From an uncultured Clostridia bacterium (GTDB lineage: Bacteria; Bacillota; Clostridia; Christensenellales; Borkfalkiaceae), in contig CALVLN010000001.1 in the NCBI GenBank assembly GCA_944338165.1, forward strand, positions 186,001 through 250,000: a DNA stretch of 64,000 bases, given 5' to 3'. A model generated the notes under the pieces. That model searched no databases. It saw only the letters and a list, made by a program, of their open reading frames with translations, and had not been told where the DNA came from. Of the stretch, positions 36,360-44,010 are shown in pieces (position 1 is the stretch's first letter; each line of letters begins with the position of its first letter). A program made the position numbers and the translations under genes.

Positions 36360-38090
36360 TTATGCATCGAGATCGACAAATGAATACTTGGTCAGGTCAA
36401 ACAGCCCTTTATCGGAAAGCTTGAGATCGGGAATGACGAGCAGGGACAAAAAGACGAGCGTCATGAAGGGCTCGTAACAAGCCTTCACGCCGCAGGCTCG
36501 GGCATGGGCGGCGATCTCCCGCGTCCGTTCGATGACTTCATCCGCGGGGGCAGAGCTCATCAGCCCCGCGATGTCAAGCGGAAACACCTCTTCTTTCCCG
36601 TTCGCGACGAGCGCCATGCCGCCGCCCGAACGCTGCAGCAGCGCAACGACGCGGGCCATGTCTGCGTTGTCGTCGCCAAGCACGACGATATTATGGCTGT
36701 CGTGCGCGACGGTGATGCCGAGCGCGCCGCCGCGGAATCCGTACCCTTTGACGACGCCGAGCCCGACGTTGCCCGTGGCAAAATGCCGTTCCACGACGGC
36801 AAGCTTGCACAGATCGCTTCCCTTGACACAGATATCGCCGCCGCTGACGGCAACGGGAACGATCTCTTCATGCGTCGTCAGGCTGTAAGGCTCGACGGCA
36901 ATGGCGCGCAATTTCCCCGTTCTGCCCGCAATGCGGAAGCTTTCCGCCGTGACGGGCGCAATGTGAACGGTGCTCCGGACCGCATCGGGAAAATAGCGCT
37001 GCGTGTGGGAAAAACACGGGTCCCCCGCTTCGGCGACGAGTTCGCCCCGTTTATAGACGCGGCGAACGCGGAAGGACTGCAGATCGTCGACGAGGACGAT
37101 GTCCGCGTCATACCCGGGCGCAAGCGCGCCCTTCCCTTTGATGCCGTAGCATTCGGCGACGTTGCTCGTCGCCATACAGACGGCTTCCGCCGCGGGGACG
37201 CCGCAGGATACGGCGAGCCGCAGCGCGTCGTCCAGGTGTCCCTTATCGCGCAGATCGGCGGCGTTTTTATCGTCCGAACAAAGCAAGAAACGCCGGAAAT
37301 TAAAGCGCGTGACCGCCTTGCAATTGCGTTCGAGGTTGCGCGCGGAGGAGGCGTTCCGCAGCTGCACGTACATGCCCCGCGCCACGCGCTCGCTGCATTC
37401 CTCCGCGCTCAGCGGCTCGTGGTCGGTCAGGATGCCGGCGCAGCTGTAGGCGTTGAGCGCGTCTCCGCTCACCCCGGGGGCGTGGCCGTCGACGGGCTTC
37501 CCCGCATCGCGGGCGGCGCGGATCTTCCGCAATGCGTCCTCTTCCCCCGCGATGACCGAGGGGAACGCCATCATCTCACCCAAGCCGAAAAAGAGCGGGC
37601 GGGCGATCTCCCGCGCGGTCTCCTCGCCGCCGAGCGAAGCGCCGCTCGTTTCAAACGGCGTTGCCGGCACGCAGGAAGGCAGCTGTAAATATACGTCAAG
37701 GGGGACGTTCCCGCCCTCCGTTTTCAATCGCGCGAACGCCTCCGCGAGGTATTCCGCCCCTGCGATGCCGCAGACGTTGGTAAGCTCGTGCGGGTCGGCG
37801 ACGATGCCCGTCGTGCCGCGCGGCACCGCCAGCGCCGCGAACGCTTCGGGGGAAAGCATGCTGCTTTCCACGTGGATGTGCGAGTCGATGAGTCCGGGGA
37901 TGGCGAACAGTCCCTCGCAGTCGATTTCCCGTTCCCCGTGATAGCCGCTGCCGATGCCGCAGATCTTTCCGTCCAGAACGGCGATCTCCCCCGGTTGCGT
38001 CTCCCCCGTAAAGACGTTAAAAATTTGCACGCCGCGCAGCACGAGGTCGCACGGCTTGCGCTTCATGGCGCAGTCGATGTATGCTTTCAT
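36360..38090 (-). CDS. ade: Adenine deaminase
   Basis: 576 residues. Amidohydrolase-superfamily AdeC type: IPGLIDSHIHVESSML carries the first metal-binding HxH, followed by VPRGTTGIVADPHELTNV, PVDGHAPGVSGDALNAY, HEPLS and CSDDKNAADL. It converts adenine to hypoxanthine and ammonia, feeding salvage. It is the first gene of ade-GNAT/RdgB-phosphoesterase, all three dealing with nucleotides or phosphoesters. The start at 38090 has no Shine-Dalgarno sequence; a -10 box lies six bases upstream, so the message should begin at the start codon itself. Confidence 0.93.
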   Translation of the reverse strand: MKAYIDCAMKRKPCDLVLRGVQIFNVFTGETQPGEIAVLDGKICGIGSGYHGEREIDCEGLFAIPGLIDSHIHVESSMLSPEAFAALAVPRGTTGIVADPHELTNVCGIAGAEYLAEAFARLKTEGGNVPLDVYLQLPSCVPATPFETSGASLGGEETAREIARPLFFGLGEMMAFPSVIAGEEDALRKIRAARDAGKPVDGHAPGVSGDALNAYSCAGILTDHEPLSAEECSERVARGMYVQLRNASSARNLERNCKAVTRFNFRRFLLCSDDKNAADLRDKGHLDDALRLAVSCGVPAAEAVCMATSNVAECYGIKGKGALAPGYDADIVLVDDLQSFRVRRVYKRGELVAEAGDPCFSHTQRYFPDAVRSTVHIAPVTAESFRIAGRTGKLRAIAVEPYSLTTHEEIVPVAVSGGDICVKGSDLCKLAVVERHFATGNVGLGVVKGYGFRGGALGITVAHDSHNIVVLGDDNADMARVVALLQRSGGGMALVANGKEEVFPLDIAGLMSSAPADEVIERTREIAAHARACGVKACYEPFMTLVFLSLLVIPDLKLSDKGLFDLTKYSFVDLDA

Positions 38091-38096
38091 ACTAAC

Positions 38097-38125
38097 AGTA
38101 TACCACAAAGCGGCCCCCTGCGCAA
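38097..38125 (-). promoter_or_regulatory. Promoter abutting the ade start codon
   Basis: TTGCGC (38120-38125), 17-bp spacer, TATACT (38097-38102), then six bases and ATG. The seventh base after the -10 box is the A of the ATG. Confidence 0.8.
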
Positions 38126-38143
38126 TCGTTTGCAGAGGACCGC
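38110..38143 (-). terminator. Possible terminator of the P-type ATPase gene, overlapping the ade promoter
   Basis: A hairpin of about 12 bp with one or two mismatches (38110-38121 region with 38131-38143) and only UUU after it on the minus strand; the -35 box of ade lies within it. Confidence 0.45.
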
Positions 38144-38168
38144 CTGCGTTTTATCGGCCATAAACCCG

Positions 38169-40265
38169 TCAGCGTATTTTCGCGCGCATGCGCAGCGAAT
38201 TGAGCACGGCGAGCAGCATGACGCCGACGTCGGCAAATACCGCCAGCCACAGCGGCATGAGATGCAAGAGCGAAAGGATCATGAACGCCGCCTTGACGGC
38301 GATGGAAAAGGCGATGTTTTCAAAGACGATGCGCCGCGTCTTTTTTGCCGTGCGCAGCGCCTTGGGGAGCGCGGAGAGCGAATCGGATACGAGCACCAGG
38401 TCGCTCGCCTCGATCGCCGCATCGCTGCCCAGTTTGCCCATGGATACGGCGACGTCGCTCACCGTCATCACGGGCGTATCGTTGATGCCGTCGCCCACGT
38501 AGAGAAGCGCGCCTTCCGCCTTTAACGCCGCCGCGCGTTCCGGCTTCTGCATGGGCAAAAGCCCCGCATACACCTCGTCGACGGGAAGATCTTTTACGAC
38601 CGCCTCCGCTCTGTCAGGCGTATCGCCCGTGAGCATGACCGTCCGCCGGACGCCCTCCCGCTTGAGCGCAGAAAGCGCCGCGGCGGCGTCTTCGCGCACC
38701 GCATCCTCGATCTCGATGCTGCCGATCGGCTCCCCTTCTTCCGCCACGTAGACGACGGACGCCGGAGTTTTCAGAGGCGTGATAGAGATACCGCGTTCGC
38801 GCATCAGGCGCTCGCTCCCCACAAGCACCTGCTTGCTGCCAACTTCCGCCGCAAGCCCCATGCCCGCGATCTCCGTGCAGTTTTCCGCAAGAAACGCGGA
38901 GGGGATGCCGTCAAACGCCCGCGCAAGCGGATGCGAAGACTTTCGCTCGAGCGCCGCCGCGATGGCGAGCGCGCGCTCCTGCCCGTGCGTACGGGCGACG
39001 GAAAACTTCCCCTTGGTGAGCGTGCCCGTCTTGTCGAACGCGGCGACTTTGACGCGGGCGAGCGCGTCGAGGTATACCGCCCCCTTGGCGAGCACGCCGA
39101 TGCGCGCCAGCGATCCGACGCCCGAAAAATAGGTGAGCGGCACGGAGATGACGAGCGCGCAGGGACAGGAGATGACGAGCAGATTGAGCGCCGTCATGAT
39201 CCAGCCCGCAAAATCAAACCCGTCGAACAAAGGCGGGATGACGGCGATGCAAAGCGCCAGAAGGACGACGACGGGCGTATAGACGCGCGCAAAGCGGGTG
39301 ATGAACTTCTCGGGCGCAGCCTTCTGCGACGCGGCATTTTCCACCATGTCCAGGATCTTTGCAACGGCGCTCTCCGACGCGGGGCGCAAAACTTCCGCCT
39401 GTACCGCGTTCCCTTCGTTGACGAACCCCGCGAGGACCTCTTCGCCCGCGGCGCAGTCGCGCAGATACGCCTCGCCCGTCAGCGATTTGGTGTCAAACTG
39501 AGACCCCGAAAGAAGCCTGCAGTCGGCGGGCACTTTATCGCCCCGCCGCAGCAGGATCTCGTCGCCCGCCGTAAGCTCCTCGGGGGAGACTTCCCGCTGC
39601 GAGTCCCCTTTAAGAAGGATGCAGCTTTCGCTTTTCATTTCCAGAAGTTTCCCGATCGCATCGCGCGAGGAGCCGACGGCAAGCGCCTGCAACAGTTCGC
39701 CCAGCTGATAGAGCAGCATGACGGCGGCGCCTTCCATCGTCTCCCCCAAGGCGAACGCGCCCACGGCAGCGATGAGCATCAGCGTGTTTTCATCGAGCAG
39801 CAGGGAAAGGCGGAATCCCTCGCGGAACGCAGAAAAGACGTTTTTGAAAAAAGAGAGGACGACCTGCCAGCCCGCCGCTGCAAACGACGCAAAATACAGG
39901 CCGAAGATCAGCCATTCAGAGCTGCCGCCGACGAGCTGCAAAATGAGCGCGGGCAGGAAAAAAACCGCCGCCGCGCACAGAGAGACGATCTCCGCCGTAT
40001 GGCGTTCGGCGCGGGGCGGCGCGCCTTCAACGATCTCCACGCGGTCAAAGTGCGTGATGAGCCGGATACATGCCTTGTATGCCGCCTCCGTCGTACAGGA
40101 AAGCGTGACCTTTTGGTTGAGAAAATCCACCTGCGCCGACGTGACGCCGTCGATCTCCGCAAGCTCCTCCTGCATTTCCAGCGCGCAGTTTGCGCAATGC
40201 AGGTTGCGGATGCGCAGCACGTGCCGTTCTTCAGGGGGCTGCTCCCCTTCTTCCCGTTTCATCAT
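38169..40265 (-). CDS. Heavy-metal P-type ATPase (P1B, Zn/Cd/Pb-type CadA/ZntA-like)
   Basis: 698 residues. An N-terminal HMA domain with LHCANCALEMQ, then membrane segments, the SLTGEA actuator motif, the ion-binding ISCPCALVISVP helix (CPC), phosphorylation site DKTGTLTKG, the P1B-specific SSHPLA, and the hinge GDGINDTPVM. CPC plus the SmtB-type operator suggests Zn2+/Cd2+/Pb2+ export, though Cu+ is not excluded. The start at 40265 has GAAGGAG eight bases upstream. No regulator gene is adjacent. Confidence 0.92.
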   Translation of the reverse strand: MMKREEGEQPPEERHVLRIRNLHCANCALEMQEELAEIDGVTSAQVDFLNQKVTLSCTTEAAYKACIRLITHFDRVEIVEGAPPRAERHTAEIVSLCAAAVFFLPALILQLVGGSSEWLIFGLYFASFAAAGWQVVLSFFKNVFSAFREGFRLSLLLDENTLMLIAAVGAFALGETMEGAAVMLLYQLGELLQALAVGSSRDAIGKLLEMKSESCILLKGDSQREVSPEELTAGDEILLRRGDKVPADCRLLSGSQFDTKSLTGEAYLRDCAAGEEVLAGFVNEGNAVQAEVLRPASESAVAKILDMVENAASQKAAPEKFITRFARVYTPVVVLLALCIAVIPPLFDGFDFAGWIMTALNLLVISCPCALVISVPLTYFSGVGSLARIGVLAKGAVYLDALARVKVAAFDKTGTLTKGKFSVARTHGQERALAIAAALERKSSHPLARAFDGIPSAFLAENCTEIAGMGLAAEVGSKQVLVGSERLMRERGISITPLKTPASVVYVAEEGEPIGSIEIEDAVREDAAAALSALKREGVRRTVMLTGDTPDRAEAVVKDLPVDEVYAGLLPMQKPERAAALKAEGALLYVGDGINDTPVMTVSDVAVSMGKLGSDAAIEASDLVLVSDSLSALPKALRTAKKTRRIVFENIAFSIAVKAAFMILSLLHLMPLWLAVFADVGVMLLAVLNSLRMRAKIR

Positions 40266-40314
40266 GGCGTATGCTCCTTCCCGCGGCAGCAGCCGCGCGT
40301 CCTCCGTCAATATC

Positions 40315-40340
40315 AATATATGAACAACTATTCATATATT
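40315..40340 (-). promoter_or_regulatory. ArsR/SmtB-family operator of the metal ATPase
   Basis: A perfect palindrome AATATATGAA, six bases, TTCATATATT. This is the 12-2-12 site type bound by CzrA/CadC/SmtB repressors (TGAA...TTCA). It overlaps the -10 box. Confidence 0.88.
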
Positions 40341-40364
40341 AACAGAAAGAAACGGCGCTGTCAA
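40336..40364 (-). promoter_or_regulatory. Promoter of the metal ATPase gene
   Basis: TTGACA (40359-40364), 17-bp spacer, TAATAT (40336-40341), overlapping the operator. The -35 box lies in the 3' arm of the upstream gene's terminator. Confidence 0.85.
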
Positions 40365-40380
40365 GTGTTTGACGGCGCCG
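40353..40380 (-). terminator. Terminator of the pseudouridine synthase gene
   Basis: Stem CGGCGC-C-GTCAA / TTGAC-A-GCGCCG with an ACAC loop (one internal mismatch), then UUUCUUUC. It shares TTGACA with the ATPase promoter. Confidence 0.65.
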
Positions 40381-40390
40381 CAGGCAAATT

Positions 40391-41215
40391 TCAGATGAGT
40401 TCCCATTCCTCCCCGCCGTGCGCGGAGACGAACGTACGCTCTCCCAGGTAGGAAAGCCCGCCGCCGGGAAAGACGCGCAGCTGTTTGGCGATGAGCCGCT
40501 GGCGGGACGCGTGGAGCTCGCGGTTGAGCGCACCGTCGCCGTACTTGGTATCCCCGACCACAGGGTGCCCGAGAAAAGCGAGGTGCGCGCGGATCTGATG
40601 CGTTTTCCCCGTGTGCAGCGTGACGGAAAGCAGGCTGGTCCGCGCCCCTTCGCGCAAAACTTCGTACTCCGTCACGATCTTCTCGCCGACGGGACGGGAG
40701 GATATGCTCACGCGCGAGCGGGCAGCGTCTTTGCAAAGATAGGCATTGCACACGGCATGACGCGCGGGCATGTGCCCTTTGACCTGCGCCAGATACCGCT
40801 TTTCCGTCCGATGGGTGCGGAAGGCGTCAAGCAGCGCCTGTGCCGCGCAGACGTTCCTTGCAAACAGCAAAAGCCCCTGCGTATTGCGGTCGAGGCGGTG
40901 CAGAAAATAAAACTCTCCGCGCTCGCACAATTCCGAAAAGACCGCCTCCGAATTGACGCCGCTTTCCTTGTCGGCGACAAAGACGTTTTCGTCTTCAAAC
41001 ACGCGGGAAAACGCCGCGCGGGACTGCTGCGCAGGGGTGAGATAGTAAACGACTTCATCCCCTGCCCGGACGGGCATGTCTGAAGTCACCCGCGCACCGT
41101 TGACGCGGATGCCCTTTTCCCGCAACAGACGGGACCAACAGAATGACGCCTGCGCGCAGGTATCATCGGTGAATTTTTTCAGCGATCCGTCTTCGCGGAC
41201 GGTGTACTTTTTCAT
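40391..41215 (-). CDS. RluA-family pseudouridine synthase
   Basis: 274 residues. An N-terminal S4-like RNA-binding region (FCWSRLLREKGIRVNGARV), then the catalytic motif HRLDRNTQGLLL with the essential Asp (about residue 107), RYLAQVKG, and GKTHQIRAHLAFLGHPVVGD. It makes pseudouridine in rRNA or tRNA; the target is not evident. The start overlaps the end of the second feoB by 53 bases; the S4 region begins right after the Met, so a later start is unlikely. Confidence 0.9.
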   Translation of the reverse strand: MKKYTVREDGSLKKFTDDTCAQASFCWSRLLREKGIRVNGARVTSDMPVRAGDEVVYYLTPAQQSRAAFSRVFEDENVFVADKESGVNSEAVFSELCERGEFYFLHRLDRNTQGLLLFARNVCAAQALLDAFRTHRTEKRYLAQVKGHMPARHAVCNAYLCKDAARSRVSISSRPVGEKIVTEYEVLREGARTSLLSVTLHTGKTHQIRAHLAFLGHPVVGDTKYGDGALNRELHASRQRLIAKQLRVFPGGGLSYLGERTFVSAHGGEEWELI

Positions 41216-42965
41216 AGGCGTGCTTCCCCAAAAGCGACGCTGCGGCGATCAGGCACAGCAGCAAAAAGAAATAAACGGCGCCCCCCTGCAGCGAGAAATA
41301 GACGGCATAGGAAAAGAACAGCGCAAGGATCGTCTGACAGGCGGCGGCAGCGAGCGCAAACCGCCAGCCCGTTTCCCGCGCGGATGCGGCGATCGCCGAC
41401 ACGCAGGGGGAGCATGTCAGGATAAACACTGCAAACGCAAAGGCGCTCTGCGCGGAAAAAGGCAGCGCGTCCCCGTAAAATACGGCGAGCATGCCCGCGA
41501 CGTTTTCTTTGGCAATGAGCCCGGAAAAGGCGGCATAAGCGATCTTCCAGTCGCAGCAGCCGATGGGCGCAAACAGGTATTTGAACCCGCCGCAAAATCC
41601 TGCGAGCATGCTCTCCTCCACCGTGCAAAGCCGCAGGCGGAAGTCGAACGAAGAGAGCAGCCAGGAAAAGAGAAAAAAGGCGAGAATGACCGTTGCGGTC
41701 TTCATTATAAACTGTTTGATCTGAAAAAGCAAGGATCTGAGCACAAAAAGCGGCTGCGGGATCTGAAGCGGCGCGAGTTCCAGCACAAACGACGCCTCCC
41801 CTTCCCGCTTTTGCAGGAGCGCGGCAAGAAACGAGATGCCCACGCCCGTCGCATACAGGAGTACGACCGCGGCAAACGGATGCTCGAACAGGGATGCGGA
41901 CAAGGTGAGGAAGACGGGAAGTTTGGCGCTGCAGGCAATATACGGCAGACAGAGAATGGTGCGGCGCTGTATGCGCTTATCGTCCAGGCCGCGCGTAGTC
42001 ATGATCGCCGCCGCCGTGCAGCCAAACCCCATGAGCAGGGAAAACACCGCCCGCCCGTTCAGCCCCACCGCCGCAAATATGCCGTCCGTATGCATGGCGA
42101 GGCGGGATAAAAATCCGCTTTCCTCCATCAACAGAAGCGCAAGAAAGAGCAACGCGATCTGAGGCAGAAAGCACAACACGCCGCCCATGCCCGAGAGTAC
42201 GCCGTCCACGAGGAAGGAACGCAGCACGGGTGAGGAGACCGTCTCCGCGCGCGCGGCGAGGAACGAGGTAAAGAACGCCTCGATGCAGCCCTTCATGCTG
42301 TCCCCCAAAAGTCCGGGGGCAAAGGTGACGAAAAAACAGGCAAACAACAGCAGAAAAAAGAAAGGCACGCAAATCATGCCGTTTGAAAGCAGGGAATCCA
42401 CGCGCGAAAGCCCCGCCCGGACGGGCCGCCACGCATCGGCGGGCAATTCCCCGCCCGCCATCCCGCTGCAGACATGCCCCTTCAGAATGCGCCCGAGCGC
42501 GGCGCAGAAATCGCGTACGCTCCTGCGGCTGCGGCCGTCGACGCTGAAAACGGGAACGCGCAGAAAGGAGGAGAGACGCGCCTCATCCGCAAACCCGCCG
42601 CCGCGCAGAAACGCTTTCTTTTTGGTGAGGACGATGCCAAGCAGAACGCCGCGGGCGGAAAGCGCGCGCATGAGCTCCAGCGCGCGCGGAAGCGCCGCGT
42701 ATTCACAGACGAACAGTACGCGGGCGGAAGGATGCGCATACAGATAGTCGCGCGTGAACGCCTCCTCCATGCTCATGCAGTCGAGCGAATAGATGCCCGG
42801 AAGATCGCTGACGAGGACGCGCTCGCCGCCCAACTGCGCCTCGCGCTCGCAGGCCCCGACCGTCACGCCGTGCCAGTTCCCCACTTTGGCATGTCCGCCG
42901 GTCAGGGCATTGAAGAGCGTGCTCTTGCCCGCATTCGGCGCGCCCACAAGCAACAGCCGCTTCAC
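41163..42965 (-). CDS. Divergent short FeoB-like transporter
   Basis: 600 residues, about 200 shorter than the other FeoB. G1 (GAPNAGKST, 8-16) and G3 (DLPG, 54-57) are intact, but G2 reads GNWHGVTV with His for Pro, G4 is LTKKK (113-117) instead of NxxD, and G5 is not recognisable, so guanine specificity is doubtful. The membrane part keeps the gate motifs GFGCTAAAIMTTRGL and ACSAKLPVF and the KENVAGM segment. It follows a feoA gene (four-base overlap). It may move Fe2+ or another divalent metal such as Mn2+ with altered nucleotide use. Confidence 0.88.
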   Translation of the reverse strand: MKRLLLVGAPNAGKSTLFNALTGGHAKVGNWHGVTVGACEREAQLGGERVLVSDLPGIYSLDCMSMEEAFTRDYLYAHPSARVLFVCEYAALPRALELMRALSARGVLLGIVLTKKKAFLRGGGFADEARLSSFLRVPVFSVDGRSRRSVRDFCAALGRILKGHVCSGMAGGELPADAWRPVRAGLSRVDSLLSNGMICVPFFFLLLFACFFVTFAPGLLGDSMKGCIEAFFTSFLAARAETVSSPVLRSFLVDGVLSGMGGVLCFLPQIALLFLALLLMEESGFLSRLAMHTDGIFAAVGLNGRAVFSLLMGFGCTAAAIMTTRGLDDKRIQRRTILCLPYIACSAKLPVFLTLSASLFEHPFAAVVLLYATGVGISFLAALLQKREGEASFVLELAPLQIPQPLFVLRSLLFQIKQFIMKTATVILAFFLFSWLLSSFDFRLRLCTVEESMLAGFCGGFKYLFAPIGCCDWKIAYAAFSGLIAKENVAGMLAVFYGDALPFSAQSAFAFAVFILTCSPCVSAIAASARETGWRFALAAAACQTILALFFSYAVYFSLQGGAVYFFLLLCLIAAASLLGKHAYEKVHRPRRRIAEKIHR

Positions 42966-43186
42966 TTTTTCACCACACGGATCTCTGCGGCGACGGCGCG
43001 GCGCAGCGCGAGGCGGACGCCGCCCGCGTCCAGCAGGAACGTCCGGCGGAACAGAGACGCCTTTAAAAGCGTCACGGAGGCGCGCGGATAGACGTTGAGG
43101 GCGCGCAGGCGCTCCTTTACGGCAGGCACAACGCCGAGCCCGAGCACGATGGCGCTCTCTCCGCGCTTCAGATCGAGGATCGTCAT
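42962..43186 (-). CDS. FeoA-like protein of the second feo unit
   Basis: 74 residues: LKRGESAIVLGLG, VKERLRALNVYPRASVTLLKAS and LALRRAVAAEIRVV fit the FeoA fold, with an unusually hydrophobic, Arg-rich second half. The stop overlaps the feoB-like start (ATGA). There is no Shine-Dalgarno sequence and no clear promoter; a terminator-like hairpin with a U-run ends five bases before the ATG. Confidence 0.8.
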   Translation of the reverse strand: MTILDLKRGESAIVLGLGVVPAVKERLRALNVYPRASVTLLKASLFRRTFLLDAGGVRLALRRAVAAEIRVVKK

Positions 43187-43190
43187 ACTA

Positions 43191-43228
43191 TAAAAAATGC
43201 GGGCGGAGCCTTTTTTATGCTCCGCCCG
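43191..43228 (-). terminator. Terminator ending just before the second feoA
   Basis: A 9-bp perfect stem GGGCGGAGC/GCTCCGCCC, then GCAUUUUUU; the U-run ends five bases before the feoA ATG at 43186. Confidence 0.78.
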
Positions 43229-43244
43229 CCCGCACAGATCCCGT

Positions 43245-43484
43245 TCAGTGCGCTTCTTCCGACCGCTTGGATCCCTGCAATCTGAGCACGCCGTCCGTGA
43301 TCAGCGGGGATACGATCAGCCACAGCGCCGCGAGGGCGATCAGCGAATACACGACGATCGCGCCCACCGTACGCGGGCCGCGGAAGATCGCCGAGACGAG
43401 ATTGAAATCAAAGATCCCGTACATTCCCCAATTGACCGCGCCGATCAGCACAAGGATGTATGCGATGACGTTGGCAATTACCAT
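43245..43484 (-). CDS. DUF378 small membrane protein
   Basis: 79 residues with two transmembrane helices: NVIAYILVLIGAVNWGMYGIF, then a polar FRGPRT loop and VVYSLIALAALWLIV. This is the DUF378/COG2155 signature (GAxNWG). Function unknown across the family. The start at 43484 has GGGAGGT upstream; the hydrophilic tail of about 15 residues is not conserved. Confidence 0.88.
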   Translation of the reverse strand: MVIANVIAYILVLIGAVNWGMYGIFDFNLVSAIFRGPRTVGAIVVYSLIALAALWLIVSPLITDGVLRLQGSKRSEEAH

Positions 43485-43570
43485 GGTTACCTCCCGAGCG
43501 GCAGGCATCCCCGCCGCTTACACCCTTACTATGCGCAGCAGCAGGCAGTTTTATGCAGGGCGTACGAGCG

Positions 43571-43858
43571 TTACAGCGTGCCGCCGCAATACGGGCAGCG
43601 GCGGCAGCCGCACGTCCGTTCCGCGTTGCAGCCTGTTTCCGGGCAGAAAAGATTTTTCAGCGCAGAAGCGATGAGGGAAGGATCGAACAGCGCAACGCCG
43701 CAGCCGCATGCGCTCTGTGTGCGCGCTTCCCGGCAGGACGACGCGGGGACGCGTCCGTAAACGCACGCCTCGCAGCGGCAGATACAGCGGCAATGCTCCT
43801 CCTGTGCGGAAGCGACGCAGGGATGGCGATATTGGTTCCTGTTGCAGTAAAACGACAT
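43571..43858 (-). CDS. Cysteine-rich small protein, function unknown
   Basis: 95 residues with about 17 Cys: HCRCICRCEAC in the first half, then CGCG, and near the end CPETGC and CGCRRCPYCGG. No signal peptide or helix is seen. The last CxxC pairs look like a zinc ribbon or rubredoxin-like knuckle. The start at 43858 has GAGG about seven bases upstream. I do not recognise a family. It sits between rny and the DUF378 gene without a clear promoter, so confidence rests on composition and ribosome site. Confidence 0.62.
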   Translation of the reverse strand: MSFYCNRNQYRHPCVASAQEEHCRCICRCEACVYGRVPASSCREARTQSACGCGVALFDPSLIASALKNLFCPETGCNAERTCGCRRCPYCGGTL

Positions 43859-43961
43859 AATTGACCTCTTCGGATGGTGATTCGGCGTTTGTCCGCCTGT
43901 GCGTACAGTCCGCCGTACTACAGGATATGCCGCCTGCCCGCAGGCGCGTGCGTTCTGCACG

Positions 43962-43996
43962 AAAAAAACGCCGCGCAGGAATTTTCCTGCGCGGCG
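43962..43996 (-). terminator. Terminator of rny
   Basis: A 12-bp perfect stem CGCCGCGCAGGA/TCCTGCGCGGCG (43969-43980 with 43985-43996) and seven U on the minus strand. Confidence 0.9.
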
Positions 43997-44010
43997 CGAT
44001 CCGCTCTCTT

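Noticed and set aside
43186-43192. TATAGT directly before the second feoA start
   Set aside because: It abuts the ATG, has no -35 box, and would start transcription inside the gene; it is simply the end of the terminator U-run region.
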